Assembly (NCBI GenBank): GCA_022821235.1
Contig: JAJEEA010000162.1
Coordinates: 1-33,199 of the forward strand
Reading direction: 5' to 3'
Length of the DNA: 33,199 nucleotides
From: Vicinamibacteria bacterium
GTDB lineage: Bacteria; Acidobacteriota; Vicinamibacteria; Vicinamibacterales; UBA8438
The notes below the pieces were generated by a model that was given only the letters and a program-made list of their open reading frames with translations, ran no database searches and had not been told where the DNA came from. The translations under genes were made by a program, and so were the position numbers. This document shows, piece by piece, positions 25,226-33,199 of this stretch (positions are counted from its first letter, which is position 1; every line of letters begins with the position of its first letter).

Positions 25226-26269
25226 ATGTCGCCTGACAACGGAGCCGCCTCGGCGCCCCCCTTCGACGTGGTCGAGCTGGCCCGGTCGCTCATCGACTTC
25301 GACTCCACGACGGGCGGGGAGGGCCCGGTCGCCCGGTGGCTGGCGGGGTGGCTGCGGGAGCGCGGGTACGACGTCGAGGAGCAGCCGGTCGAGGGCGACC
25401 GCATCAACCTCTGGGTCGCCCTCGGGCGGCCGGACGTGGTGCTGTCGACCCATCTCGACTGCGTGCCGCCGCACTTTCCGAGCCGCGAGGAGAACGGCCG
25501 GCTGCACGGGCGGGGGGCCTGCGACGCGAAGGGCATCGCGGCGGCGCAGATCGGGGCGCTCGACCGGCTGCGGGCGGCCGGCGAGACCCGGGTCGGGCTG
25601 CTGCTCGTGGTGGGGGAGGAGCGCGGCAGCCACGGCGCCCATACCGCCAACCGCACCCCGCGCGGCTCGCGCTACCTCCTGAACGGCGAGCCCACCGACA
25701 GCCGCCTCGGCATCGCGACCCGCGGCGTCTGTCGGGTGCGGCTGTCCGCGACGGGGAAGACCGCCCATTCGTCGCATCCGGAGGAGGGCGTGTCGGCGAT
25801 CGAGAAGCTGGTCGACGCCCTGGTGGCCCTGCGGACGCTGCCGCTGCCGGCCAGCCCGAAGCTCGGCGACACGAGCTACACGGTGACCCTGCTCGACGGC
25901 GGGATCGCGCCCAACGTCGTGCCGCCGGTAGCGGGCGCCGAGGTCAACTTCCGCACGGTGGGCCCGGCCGCCGAGGTGCGGGCCGCCCTCGAACCGCTGA
26001 AACGCTGGGTCGACCTGGAGGACGTCGCGGAGGTGCCGCCGGTGGAGCTGGTCACGGTGCCGGGCTTCGACACCGCGGCCTTCCGGTTCACCACCGATAT
26101 TCCGTTCCTGTCTGCGTGGGGTCGGCCACTCCTCTTCGGGCCGGGATCGGTGCTGCTGGCCCACACCGCCGACGAGTACGTGGAGATCGACGAGCTGCGG
26201 GCCGCCGTCGGCCACTACGCCAGCATCGCGACGGCCCTGCTCGAGCCGCGGCCGGAGGCGCGCGCGTAA
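25226..26269 (+). CDS. M20 family zinc metallopeptidase/deacylase (ArgE/DapE/LysK-like)
   Basis: 347 residues. The metal-binding residues appear in the expected order: H76 and D78 in STHLD, D100 in GRGACDAKG, E131-E132 in GEERG, E155 in NGEP, and H313 near the C-terminus. The insert dimerisation domain lies about 165-275. The family removes acyl groups from amino acids such as acetylornithine, succinyl-diaminopimelate or LysW-linked lysine. Substrate cannot be told from the sequence, and no arginine or lysine biosynthesis genes lie beside it. It is probably cytoplasmic, as there is no signal peptide. Confidence 0.88.
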   Translation: MSPDNGAASAPPFDVVELARSLIDFDSTTGGEGPVARWLAGWLRERGYDVEEQPVEGDRINLWVALGRPDVVLSTHLDCVPPHFPSREENGRLHGRGACDAKGIAAAQIGALDRLRAAGETRVGLLLVVGEERGSHGAHTANRTPRGSRYLLNGEPTDSRLGIATRGVCRVRLSATGKTAHSSHPEEGVSAIEKLVDALVALRTLPLPASPKLGDTSYTVTLLDGGIAPNVVPPVAGAEVNFRTVGPAAEVRAALEPLKRWVDLEDVAEVPPVELVTVPGFDTAAFRFTTDIPFLSAWGRPLLFGPGSVLLAHTADEYVEIDELRAAVGHYASIATALLEPRPEARA

Positions 26270-26537
26270 CGGGCGCGGGCGGAGTCGGGCACGACCCGGG
26301 TTGGCCGCAAGTCTGCTCCGGGTGCGCGATGGGGCGGGTCAGCCGCCGCAAGTGACCGGACGTTGCCGTGCGCGTTGCGCGTCGGTCCAGCCGGGGCCGT
26401 TACGCGCCTGACGGACGCCGGCGGGCAGCAAGCACATCGCCGAGTGGCCGCAGCCACCGTGCTGCCCTCATCGCTGCGCGCCGCTCGCGCCGGTCCGGCC
26501 CCGGCTTGTCGAGCCCGGGCGGGCATGCGCCGACGGA
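26270..26537. other. spacer between convergent genes
   Basis: 268 GC-rich nucleotides between the ends of the M20 peptidase and cyclophilin genes. Only short imperfect inverted repeats were seen and no clear intrinsic terminator. No coding signal with a recognisable motif is present. Confidence 0.5.
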
Positions 26538-27683
26538 TCAGGGCTGCCCGGCCTGCTCCAGCCGCACGCGCGTCAGGTCGACGCGCTGGAGCGGCGTCTC
26601 CCCGTCGACCGGCGTCGCCTCGATGCGGTCGACGGCGTCGATGCCGTCGACGACCCGCCCGAACACGGTGTAGACCCCGTCGAGCTCGGCCGCGCGCCCG
26701 GTCACGATGAAGAACGACGTGTCGGCGCTCGCGGGGTCGTCGCCGCGCGCCATCGACACGATGCCCTTCACGTGCTGCGTGTCGCTGAACTCCGGCTCCA
26801 GGTTCGCGATCAGGCTGCGCTGCTCCTCGGTCAGGGGCGTGCCGCGGCTCGGCACGAAGCCGGTCTGGATGACGAACCCGGGGGCGACGCGGTGGAACGC
26901 CATGCCGTCGTAGACCCCCGCCAGCGACAGGCGCAGGAAGTTGCGCACGTGCCCGGGCGCGCGGTCGGGGAAGAGCTCGAGGGTGATCGGCCCCGCGCTG
27001 GTCTCCAGCACGGCGCGGTACGCGGCGAGCTCGTCGACGGTCTCGGTCGTGAACGGCGGGGGCGGCGGCGGCTCCCAGTCGCGGACGGACACCGACACGA
27101 TCTCGATCCGCTCGGTCGCCTTCCCCTGGGCGTCGACCGGCGTCTCGGAGATGCGCGTCACCACCGGCAGCCCCTCCGCCACACGGCCCCAGATCGTGTG
27201 AGCGCCGTCGAGCCCGGGCTGGGCGACGACGCAGATCAGGAACTGGAGCCCCTCGCTGGCGGGGTTGCCCGGCACCCCCACCGACGACACCGTGCCCGGG
27301 GTGTGCCGCTCGTCGCTCGGCTCGGACGCCACGAGGCCGAGGCCGCCGCGGCCGTACTCGTCGCGGCGGGCGGGGTCCGCGGATATCGGGTCGCCGCCCT
27401 GGACGATGCCGCGCGCCACCATCGCGTGGAACGCGGTCCCGTCGTAGGTGCCCTCCTCGACCGTCTGCAGGAACAGCCCCACGTGGTTGGGGGCGGCCTC
27501 GGGCAGCAGGTCGATGACGAACGTCCCCGCCGTCGTCTCCACCACCGCCTGCTTGTCCCGCATCTCGTCGAGGCCGAGCGGGGTGACGAACAGCTCCTGC
27601 GCCGGCTGCGCCCCGGCCGCGCCGGCGAGAAGCCCGGCCCCGGCCAGCGCCAGCAACGCCATCGCCGCGATTGGTCGTCTCAC
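26538..27683 (-). CDS. exported peptidyl-prolyl isomerase with two cyclophilin domains
   Basis: 381 residues from a GTG with GGAG eight bases upstream. The N-terminus MRRPIAAMALLALAGAGLLAGAAGA is a good signal peptide with cleavage near AGA-QP, so the protein acts in the periplasm. Two cyclophilin-type domains follow (about 37-205 and 218-378), each with the GTFVIDL/GPITLEL strand, a YDG.AFH motif and a G.YTVFGRV/GAHTIWGRV end. The second copy looks more canonical (FHRVAPGFVIQTG). They are separated by a proline-rich linker. The likely role is folding of exported proteins. An in-frame ATG at 27704 would add seven residues before the signal peptide. Confidence 0.88.
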   Translation of the reverse strand: MRRPIAAMALLALAGAGLLAGAAGAQPAQELFVTPLGLDEMRDKQAVVETTAGTFVIDLLPEAAPNHVGLFLQTVEEGTYDGTAFHAMVARGIVQGGDPISADPARRDEYGRGGLGLVASEPSDERHTPGTVSSVGVPGNPASEGLQFLICVVAQPGLDGAHTIWGRVAEGLPVVTRISETPVDAQGKATERIEIVSVSVRDWEPPPPPPFTTETVDELAAYRAVLETSAGPITLELFPDRAPGHVRNFLRLSLAGVYDGMAFHRVAPGFVIQTGFVPSRGTPLTEEQRSLIANLEPEFSDTQHVKGIVSMARGDDPASADTSFFIVTGRAAELDGVYTVFGRVVDGIDAVDRIEATPVDGETPLQRVDLTRVRLEQAGQP

Positions 27684-27782
27684 GTCGCATTCTCCAAGCG
27701 TCATGCGGGTCGTCATCGATTCGCCCGGCCTGCGGGACGCCGCCGCTCCGCTTGGCGCCCGGGCCGGCCGCAAGGACGGACG

Positions 27783-28541
27783 TCAGCCGGCTGCGCCCGA
27801 CGCGGCGAACGGCGTCTCCTCTTCGCGCACCCGCACGCCGGCGCGCCGGCGGCGGCGCACGATGCGGGCGACCGCCTCGGCGCGCTCGTCGGGCGTCACG
27901 CTGAGCCGTACGCCGTCCACGGCTTCGCAGACGTCGCCCGGGGTGAGGCCGCCGAGCACCGCGGACGCGTCGAGCCGGCGCGGCGGCGCCCCGGGGCGCA
28001 GGGCGAGGAAGTCGGCCCGCAGCTCTCTCGTGCCCTTGCGGCCGTGCAACCGCCAGAGCTCGCGTACCCCCATCTCGGCATAGCGGGCGATCTTGCCCTC
28101 GTCGGCGTTGGTAATCTCGGCCTCGACCACCAGGTCGAGCGGCGTTTGTTCCAGGAAGGCGTCGGCCGCCGCTTCGCCCTCGGCGAGCGCTTCGCGATAG
28201 GCTCGGGCCCGCTCGCCCAGATAGAACGCGCAGTCGGGCTCCATGCCCGTGCCGGGGGGATCGTCCGGACCGCGGAGACGGGTATGTCGGAGGCTCTTCG
28301 CAGCGCCGGCGACCATGCTCGCCGCCGCGTCGATGAGGTGGCCGAAGATGTCGGTCAGATCCTCGTGCAGGCGCGAGGGCGTCATCAGGATGACGAGCCC
28401 GAGCGCCGGGTCGAGGCAGACGCGGCTGAACGAACGGTTCCAGTCGATGGCGGCGAGCTCGGTGATGGTCGCGGCGTCGGCGCGCAGAACGTGGATCGTC
28501 GACCCCAGCGGCCCGTTGCGCATCGTCGCGGGATGGCTCAT
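27783..28541 (-). CDS. Uma2 family (DUF820) endonuclease-like protein
   Basis: 252 residues. The PD-(D/E)XK-type core has MEPDCAFYLG, then DLVVEAEIT and GKIARYAEMGVRELWRL, the typical D...ExE...K layout of Uma2 proteins. A preceding helix pair and a basic tail (RRRRRAGVRVREEE) complete it. These proteins are common in multicopy in cyanobacteria, Acidobacteria and others; a nuclease role is predicted but unproven. It stands alone, about 100 nt upstream of the cyclophilin gene on the same strand. Confidence 0.8.
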   Translation of the reverse strand: MSHPATMRNGPLGSTIHVLRADAATITELAAIDWNRSFSRVCLDPALGLVILMTPSRLHEDLTDIFGHLIDAAASMVAGAAKSLRHTRLRGPDDPPGTGMEPDCAFYLGERARAYREALAEGEAAADAFLEQTPLDLVVEAEITNADEGKIARYAEMGVRELWRLHGRKGTRELRADFLALRPGAPPRRLDASAVLGGLTPGDVCEAVDGVRLSVTPDERAEAVARIVRRRRRAGVRVREEETPFAASGAAG

Positions 28542-28829
28542 GGTCCTGTAGGCGGTGCGGGATCGGCTCTCGCGAACGGCGGTTCCCCCCGCCCCGCGGC
28601 ACGTTCGGCATGATAGCAGATGGTCGCCGCGGGCCGATCCGGGCCGACGGTCGGCGTCCGGCGCAGAACGCGTCCTCCTGACGACGGGACAGGCCCTCGT
28701 CCGATGCCCGCGGCGCGGCGGTCATCGCTGCGACTCGTGGCGTCTATCGGGCGGGGACGGAATTACCTGGCCACCTGCCAAAGGCAGGAGCCGCAGAAAC
28801 GGGGCCGTTATCGATTGCGGTTGGCGACT
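28542..28829. other. intergenic region with a small hairpin
   Basis: 288 nt between the Uma2 start and the RES gene end, both on the minus strand. A short stem CTGCC-AAA-GGCAG lies at 28775-28787, about 40 nt after the RES stop, and could be part of a terminator although no T run follows. It must also hold the Uma2 promoter, which was not identified. No gene was recognised. Confidence 0.4.
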
Positions 28830-29333
28830 TTATTTCGATTCGCTGTCCTGCGTCCCGCGTCCGCCCGCGAACGCCCTCGGGCTGTAGAGGCTCTCGTGCG
28901 CGGCGACGAGGCGGATTGACTGCGGGTCGAGGCGGGCGGGAGCGGCGAGGACGATGTCGTCGAGTCCGCCGGGCACGGCGGCGCTCGGCAGCGCGAGCAG
29001 CGCCGCGCTTCCCCCCGTCAACCAGTCCGAGCCCAGGCGCTGCGTGGACCGGGTCCAGGGAAACCGGTTCCAGCCGACCGGAAGATCCGCTACCGTCCAG
29101 CGCTCCATGGACGGGTTGCCGGCGACCTCGTAGACGCCCAGCCGATAGCCGGCCGGCACGAGGCGGGGCGAGGGCAGGTAGTTCGCCATCTCCAGCATCG
29201 CGACGCCGGCCGTTGCGGCGAAGTAGAGCACGGGGCTGCCCGGTTCGTTCCATCGGCCGCCCTGTTGGTAGCTGACGCCGAGTCCGTCATGGCTCTCGAG
29301 ATGATCGACGTGGCGTATTCGGTGCAGCCGCAT
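28830..29333 (-). CDS. RES-domain toxin
   Basis: 167 residues. GGRWN (25-29), VLYFA with Y37, and AMLEMANYLPS with E48 are the characteristic RES motifs; QRLGSDWL and PSAAVPGG follow in the right order. RES toxins degrade NAD+ and halt growth when not bound by their Xre-type antitoxin. The ATG overlaps the antitoxin stop by one base (TGATG on the minus strand). The active-site residues look intact. Confidence 0.9.
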   Translation of the reverse strand: MRLHRIRHVDHLESHDGLGVSYQQGGRWNEPGSPVLYFAATAGVAMLEMANYLPSPRLVPAGYRLGVYEVAGNPSMERWTVADLPVGWNRFPWTRSTQRLGSDWLTGGSAALLALPSAAVPGGLDDIVLAAPARLDPQSIRLVAAHESLYSPRAFAGGRGTQDSESK

Positions 29334-29785
29334 CACGGAAACTCGCCGTGCTCGATCCGGCGGATGGCGTCCTGCACGAGGCGGCGTCCTTCGAACGTGT
29401 CGCAGAGGTCGACCGGGCGCTGGCCGCCCAGGGCCGGCACTTCCGTGTCCAGCCACTCGCTCGCCCGCTCGAGACTCTCGAACGCCGACGCGGCGCGAAA
29501 GAAGACGCGCAACGTGTCGAGAAGCACTTCCGACTGCGTCCGTCCGAGCGTCTTGCGGCTGTACAGGCGGTGCAGATTGCCGCTGGTGGTCCCCATGAGT
29601 TGGACGATGAGCTCCCGGTGCCCGAGGACGTCGATCGCCCGCTTCACGACCTCGCCGGACAATCCCGTTCGGGCTGCGTCGATGAAGGCGGAACGTTCGG
29701 AGAAGACGGCGGGCGGGATGTCGAAGTGCTCCATCCCTGCCGTCCTGAAAGCGACGATTTCACGTGCGGCGGTCTCCTGTGTCAC
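29333..29785 (-). CDS. Xre/MbcA/ParS family antitoxin
   Basis: 150 residues from GTG at 29785 with AAGGGG five bases upstream. The C-terminal half (FFRAASAFESLERASEWLDTEVPALGGQRPVDLCDTFEGRRLVQDAIRRIEHG, seen in pieces) is the DUF2384 toxin-binding domain; the preceding helices form the Xre-like DNA-binding part. It neutralises the RES toxin and probably represses its own promoter. A longer version from ATG at 29869 is open, but it would run through the likely operator and lacks a ribosome site. Confidence 0.87.
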   Translation of the reverse strand: MTQETAAREIVAFRTAGMEHFDIPPAVFSERSAFIDAARTGLSGEVVKRAIDVLGHRELIVQLMGTTSGNLHRLYSRKTLGRTQSEVLLDTLRVFFRAASAFESLERASEWLDTEVPALGGQRPVDLCDTFEGRRLVQDAIRRIEHGEFP

Positions 29786-29836
29786 TGCATCCCCTTGGCT
29801 GTCGAGTCCGAGTGCATCACTGTAATGTAGCACACG

Positions 29837-29849
29837 CATCAAGTTGATG
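29837..29849. promoter_or_regulatory. 13-bp palindrome upstream of the Xre/RES pair, possible operator
   Basis: CATCAA-G-TTGATG is a perfect two-fold repeat about 50 nt before the antitoxin start, with an AT-rich TACATT segment between. Xre-type antitoxins bind palindromes in their own promoters, so this is a candidate operator. No clear -35/-10 pair could be fixed. Confidence 0.35.
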
Positions 29850-29971
29850 TTGCCGGGCGGCGCCGTCACGCGTTGTGCGGCAGCGGGCGTGGTTATCGGC
29901 CGGCCATCGGCCGCGTCGCAGATGCGGCCCGCGGAACAACGCGGCCGGCGCCGTTCTGCGGCGCAGACAGC

Positions 29972-32926
29972 CTAGAACACCACCCGCAGGCCGAGCTGGG
30001 CCTGGCGCGGGTTGCCCAAGAGGGCGCCGGCGAGGCCGAACTCGGGGTTCGGGGTCGCGCCGTCGTTCTCGAACACCTCCTGCTGGTCGGCGTGCCCGAC
30101 CCGGAACGCGCCGGTGTTCAGCACGTTGAAGACCTCGAAGAGCGCTTCGAGCCGACCGCCTTCGAAGTCGAAGCGCCGCGTCAGCCGCAGGTCGAGGTTG
30201 GTCCAGGGGGCGTTGCGCTCGCCGTTCACCGGCGCGAGCGCGCCGTCGACCACCGCCCGCGTCTGGGCGCCGTGGGGGCCGACGGCGAAGCCGGGGTGGT
30301 TGTGGAAGCCCACCGCGGGGTCGAGGGCGGTCCAGGGAGAGCCCGACTGGGCGGTGAAGATGCCGCTCGCGCTGACGTCGAAGGGCAGGGGGAAGACGCC
30401 GCTCGCCACGAAGCGGTGGGGGACGTCGCGGAGCGAGAGCCCCCAGTCGTAGTCGGGGTCGGCGGGGTCGGTCAGGGTCAGGCGGCCCGAGCGTTCGTTG
30501 TCGTCGTTCGAGCGGTCGCGCGACCACGTGTAGTGCGCCTGAAGCTGCACTCCGTCGCGGAAGCGCCGGCGCAGCCCGGCGGTCAGGGCCACGTAGTCGG
30601 ACCGGGCCGGCGAGGCCCGCACGAGGATGGGCCCGTAGGCCGGATTGATCCGCGCTCCCGAGTACACCGGGCGCCCGAACGCGTCGCGGGCCGGCGCCGG
30701 CACGTTCGCGTCGTAGTTCGAGGCGAGCGAGTCGCCGCGCGCGTGCAGGAGGTCGAACGAGGCGGCGAGGTCGCGGCCGAGCTCGCGCTCGTACCCGAGG
30801 TTGAAGCGGAGGGTCCGCGGGTCTTCGAAGCCGGGGGCGAAATGGCTCAGGGCGGGGATGAGGCCGGCCGGCGGGCTGTCGTTGTCGATGGGGGCGCCGA
30901 GGGGCGCGAAGCCCGCCTCGCCCGGCAAGACGATCGCGTTCCCGAAGCGCGGATAGATGCCGGTGTCGCTGTGGGCGGTCGAGAACAGCAGCGTCGGCGT
31001 GCGGGCGTGGAAGACCCCGGCCCCGCCCCGGACGACGCTCCGGTCGTCGGGCGACCAAACGAGCCCGGCGCGGGGCGAGAAGTTGTCGAGGTCGTCGGGG
31101 ATGCGCCGGCCCTCGGGGAGCACGTGCTCGATCTCGCCCGGGTTGAAGGTGGCGTCCCAGCGCACCCCGACCTGCAGGGTGAGCCGCCGGTTGGGGCTCC
31201 ACGAGTCCTGGACCCAGGCCCCGAGAATCTGCTGGGAGACCACGAAGTTGGGGTTCTCCATGACCCCGAAGAAGATGATGGTGCGGGCGGGGTTGCCGTC
31301 GGTGAAGTCCTGGAGGGTGTCGAAGTCGTAGTTGCCGTCGGCGTTGCCCGCGAAGAACTCGCTGAGGACGTCGTGGCTCAGCGAGAAGCCCGCCCGCAGC
31401 TCGTGGTTGCCCGAGAGGAACGAGAACCGGTTCCGGACTTCCAGCTTCCGCTCGTCGTTCGAGACCGGCAGCCACGACGGCTTCCCGAACGAGCCGAACG
31501 AGGGGCTGTAGATGTTGAAGTGGGCCTGCAGCGCGGTCTCGGGCAGGTGAGAGCGCCGGTCGAATTCGTCGTACGCGACCTGGACGCGCAGCTCGTTGAC
31601 TCCGCTCTCGCCGACGACCGAGACGAGCGACCCCACCGTGGAGTGGCTCTGGACGAAGCGCCGCGACTCTTCCCCGACGAAGTCCGAGACCCGGCCGAAG
31701 TCGGTGAGGTTGTAGCGCAGGGTCAGCGCGTGCCGGTCGGTCGCCCGGTGGTTCAGCTTGCCGAACAGGATCAGGTTGTCGGTCTCGCGCAGGAACCGCC
31801 CGCTCGCGGTGCGGCCGCCCTCGGGGTCGGCGGCGGCGGTCCCGTCGTCGTTCGGCCGGTAGCCGGCCACCAGCTCGGGATGGGCCGCGAGCACCGCGTC
31901 GTAGTGCCCGCGCCCGCGGATGTGCCGCAGGAAGGGCTGGCTCTGCGCGGTCTGGTCGTAGGACAGGAAGAAGTGGGTGCGGTCGCGCCGGACGGGTCCG
32001 CCCGCGGACGCGCCCCAGTTGTAGCGGCGGAACTCGTCCACCGCGTAGCGCGGGTCGCCGGCGGGCACGCCGCGCGCGGCGTCGAGGGGCGAGCGCGGCA
32101 GCCGGGCCGCCATCGCGTCGTCGCGCAGGAAGAGGACGCCGGAGCCGGCGAGGTCGTTCGTGCCGCTCTTCGTGACCACGTTCATGGCGCCGCCGCCCGA
32201 GCGGCCCGCCTCGGCCGAGTAACCGCTCGTCACGACCTGGAACTCCTGCACCGACTCCTGCGCGACCAGGGCCCCCCCGCCCTCGCGCGCCAGCCCGCCC
32301 CGCCCGAAGCCGAAGAAGGCGCTCTTCGCGTCGGCGCCGTCGATCGTGAGGCCCGAGTTCACGGCGCGCTGGCCGCTCAGCGAGATGCGGCCTCGCGCGT
32401 CCACCTGCACCGTCGGCTTCAGCAGGGCGAACCGCACGAAGTCGCGGCCCGAGATGGGCAGGCTGGCGATCTCGTCCTCGGTCACGTAGTCGGCGGCGCC
32501 CGACCGCCCCACCTCGATGAGCGGGGCCTGCGCGGTGACGTCGACGGTCTCCTCGACCGCGGCCAGGCCCAGCCGCAGGTCCACCTCGAAGCTCTGCCCG
32601 ACGAGGAGGCGCACGTCCTCGCGCCGGACGGTGCGGAAGCCGGTCAGCGACGCCACCAGGTCGTACTCGCCGCTGGGCACCGCGCGGAGGGCGAAGAAGC
32701 CCCCCCGGTTGGTGACCGCGGTGCGGCGCTGGCCGCGCTCGACGTCCACCAGCTCGACCGTCACCCCCGGCAGGCTCGCGCCGGTGTCGTCGCTCACGAA
32801 GCCCTGCACCGTCGCGAGCGACTGGGCGGCGGCCGGGGCGGCGGCGAGGGCGAGGGCGAGGGAGAGGGGGACCAGCGCCGCGGTCGGCCGGCGCCGCCGG
32901 GGATCGAGCGCCGGTGTCCGAGTCAC
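29972..32926 (-). CDS. Oar-like TonB-dependent outer-membrane receptor with carboxypeptidase-regulatory domain
   Basis: 984 residues from GTG. Residues about 15-35 are a signal peptide ending AAA-QS. A carboxypeptidase-regulatory/SdrD-like beta domain follows (about 39-115: VQGFVSDDTGASLPGVTVEL, GEYDLVASLTGFRT). The plug (about 130-270) contains ISGRDFVRFALLKP, an INGxD-like TIDGADAKS and SGTNDLAGSG. The remainder is a beta barrel ending in VVF, the aromatic terminus used for insertion. Such receptors import complex substrates; in Acidobacteria many copies exist and ligands are mostly unknown. An in-frame ATG at 32980 would overlap the divergent gene, so a GTG just before the basic n-region was chosen (32926; 32932 equally possible). 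Confidence 0.9.
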   Translation of the reverse strand: MTRTPALDPRRRRPTAALVPLSLALALAAAPAAAQSLATVQGFVSDDTGASLPGVTVELVDVERGQRRTAVTNRGGFFALRAVPSGEYDLVASLTGFRTVRREDVRLLVGQSFEVDLRLGLAAVEETVDVTAQAPLIEVGRSGAADYVTEDEIASLPISGRDFVRFALLKPTVQVDARGRISLSGQRAVNSGLTIDGADAKSAFFGFGRGGLAREGGGALVAQESVQEFQVVTSGYSAEAGRSGGGAMNVVTKSGTNDLAGSGVLFLRDDAMAARLPRSPLDAARGVPAGDPRYAVDEFRRYNWGASAGGPVRRDRTHFFLSYDQTAQSQPFLRHIRGRGHYDAVLAAHPELVAGYRPNDDGTAAADPEGGRTASGRFLRETDNLILFGKLNHRATDRHALTLRYNLTDFGRVSDFVGEESRRFVQSHSTVGSLVSVVGESGVNELRVQVAYDEFDRRSHLPETALQAHFNIYSPSFGSFGKPSWLPVSNDERKLEVRNRFSFLSGNHELRAGFSLSHDVLSEFFAGNADGNYDFDTLQDFTDGNPARTIIFFGVMENPNFVVSQQILGAWVQDSWSPNRRLTLQVGVRWDATFNPGEIEHVLPEGRRIPDDLDNFSPRAGLVWSPDDRSVVRGGAGVFHARTPTLLFSTAHSDTGIYPRFGNAIVLPGEAGFAPLGAPIDNDSPPAGLIPALSHFAPGFEDPRTLRFNLGYERELGRDLAASFDLLHARGDSLASNYDANVPAPARDAFGRPVYSGARINPAYGPILVRASPARSDYVALTAGLRRRFRDGVQLQAHYTWSRDRSNDDNERSGRLTLTDPADPDYDWGLSLRDVPHRFVASGVFPLPFDVSASGIFTAQSGSPWTALDPAVGFHNHPGFAVGPHGAQTRAVVDGALAPVNGERNAPWTNLDLRLTRRFDFEGGRLEALFEVFNVLNTGAFRVGHADQQEVFENDGATPNPEFGLAGALLGNPRQAQLGLRVVF

Positions 32927-32973
32927 GGCCACAATGTAACCGGATTCGGGCCGCGTCGGATACGATCGCTCGG

Positions 32974-33199
32974 ATGTCACTGCTGCACGAACCGGAGACC
33001 GAGGCGCCCTCCCGCACGGGGCGCTTCGTGCTGATTGGCCTGCTCGCGCTCGCCGGCGCCGGCTACTACCTGTGGACGTCGCCCCCCGACTGGCTGCCCG
33101 AGCTCACGTCGTTCTTCGGGGAGAGCGCCCCCGCTGAACGCGCGGCCGACCCGCCGCGGCGGCGGGCCGCCCGCGAGCCGGAGCCGGAACCCGAGCCGG
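32974..33199 (+). CDS. N-terminus of a membrane-anchored protein (partial)
   Basis: The frame starts at ATG 32974 and runs off the window after 75 codons. Residues about 18-36 (FVLIGLLALAGAGYYLW) form one membrane helix, followed by a periplasmic-type segment rich in Pro, Arg and Glu with an EPEPEP run at the edge. It is divergent from the TonB receptor, with 47 nt between starts. Function cannot be told from this fragment. Confidence 0.65.
   Translation, partial: MSLLHEPETEAPSRTGRFVLIGLLALAGAGYYLWTSPPDWLPELTSFFGESAPAERAADPPRRRAAREPEPEPEP

Noticed and set aside
26215..28725. A long minus-strand frame running through the cyclophilin and Uma2 genes
   Set aside because: It is an arginine- and alanine-rich shadow in another frame of two genes that have recognised domains.
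32835..32875. Short GGCGAG tandem repeat
   Set aside because: It encodes the Ala/Leu-rich signal peptide of the TonB receptor on the other strand and needs no further explanation.
29873..33034. A plus-strand open frame of over 1000 codons opposite the TonB receptor
   Set aside because: The product is a low-complexity Val/Glu/Ala/Arg sequence with no motifs, mirroring codon bias of the receptor gene.
33150..33199. Repeat-like GAGCCGGAACC tract at the right edge
   Set aside because: It is the coding sequence of a Glu-Pro run in the truncated membrane protein and cannot be judged without the rest of the gene.
1..33199. tRNA, rRNA, transposase or phage integrase genes
   Set aside because: None could be recognised on either strand, so there is no direct evidence in the window for how the island was acquired.

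Overview
The window is a GC-rich piece of bacterial chromosome, probably from an Acidobacteriota (Vicinamibacteria-like) organism. The best taxonomic hint is the Oar-type TonB receptor with an N-terminal carboxypeptidase-regulatory domain (29972-32926), a family greatly expanded in that phylum. The secreted double-cyclophilin protein, the overall GC bias and the frequent GTG starts fit. This assignment is inference; there is no rRNA marker here.

Region 1 (about 171-14673, plus strand) is one uninterrupted operon-like run. It begins with a ubiquitin-like conjugation module: a beta-grasp domain fused to an E2, then a JAB/JAMM peptidase fused to an E1/ThiF enzyme. An OLD/SMC-like AAA ATPase, a PIN-domain nuclease and an HTH protein follow. 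It then passes, with a 3-nt gap, into a type III-B CRISPR effector locus: a CARF-HEPN-CARF-like ancillary nuclease, cmr1, cas10/cmr2 (GGDD kept, HD domain missing), cmr3, cmr4, cmr5 and cmr6. A possible 60-codon frame and a degenerate phospholipase D-like protein close the run. Most junctions are ATGA, GTGA or TGATG overlaps, so translation is probably coupled from the ubiquitin-like genes through cmr6. No CRISPR array, cas6, cas1 or cas2 lies in the window. The joining of a ubiquitin-like ligase/peptidase module to a cyclic-oligoadenylate-signalling type III system is the main candidate for an undescribed system.

Region 2 (14867-25151, minus strand) holds a DUF433/DUF5615 toxin-antitoxin pair, a 1932-residue Eco57I-like adenine methyltransferase and an SNF2 helicase. 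The last two resemble DrmMI and DrmD of class 1 DISARM, but drmA, drmB and drmC are absent. Upstream is a perfect 12-bp inverted repeat and a small coiled-coil membrane protein.

Region 3 (25226-33199) is more ordinary chromosome with some accessory genes: an M20 metallopeptidase, a double-domain peptidyl-prolyl isomerase, a Uma2-family nuclease-like protein, a Xre/RES toxin-antitoxin pair, the TonB receptor and the start of a membrane protein that runs off the window.

Taken together, positions 1 to about 29.8 kb look like a defence island in which at least three immunity-type modules (ubiquitin-like/AAA/PIN, type III-B CRISPR, DISARM-like methylase-helicase) sit among toxin-antitoxin pairs.
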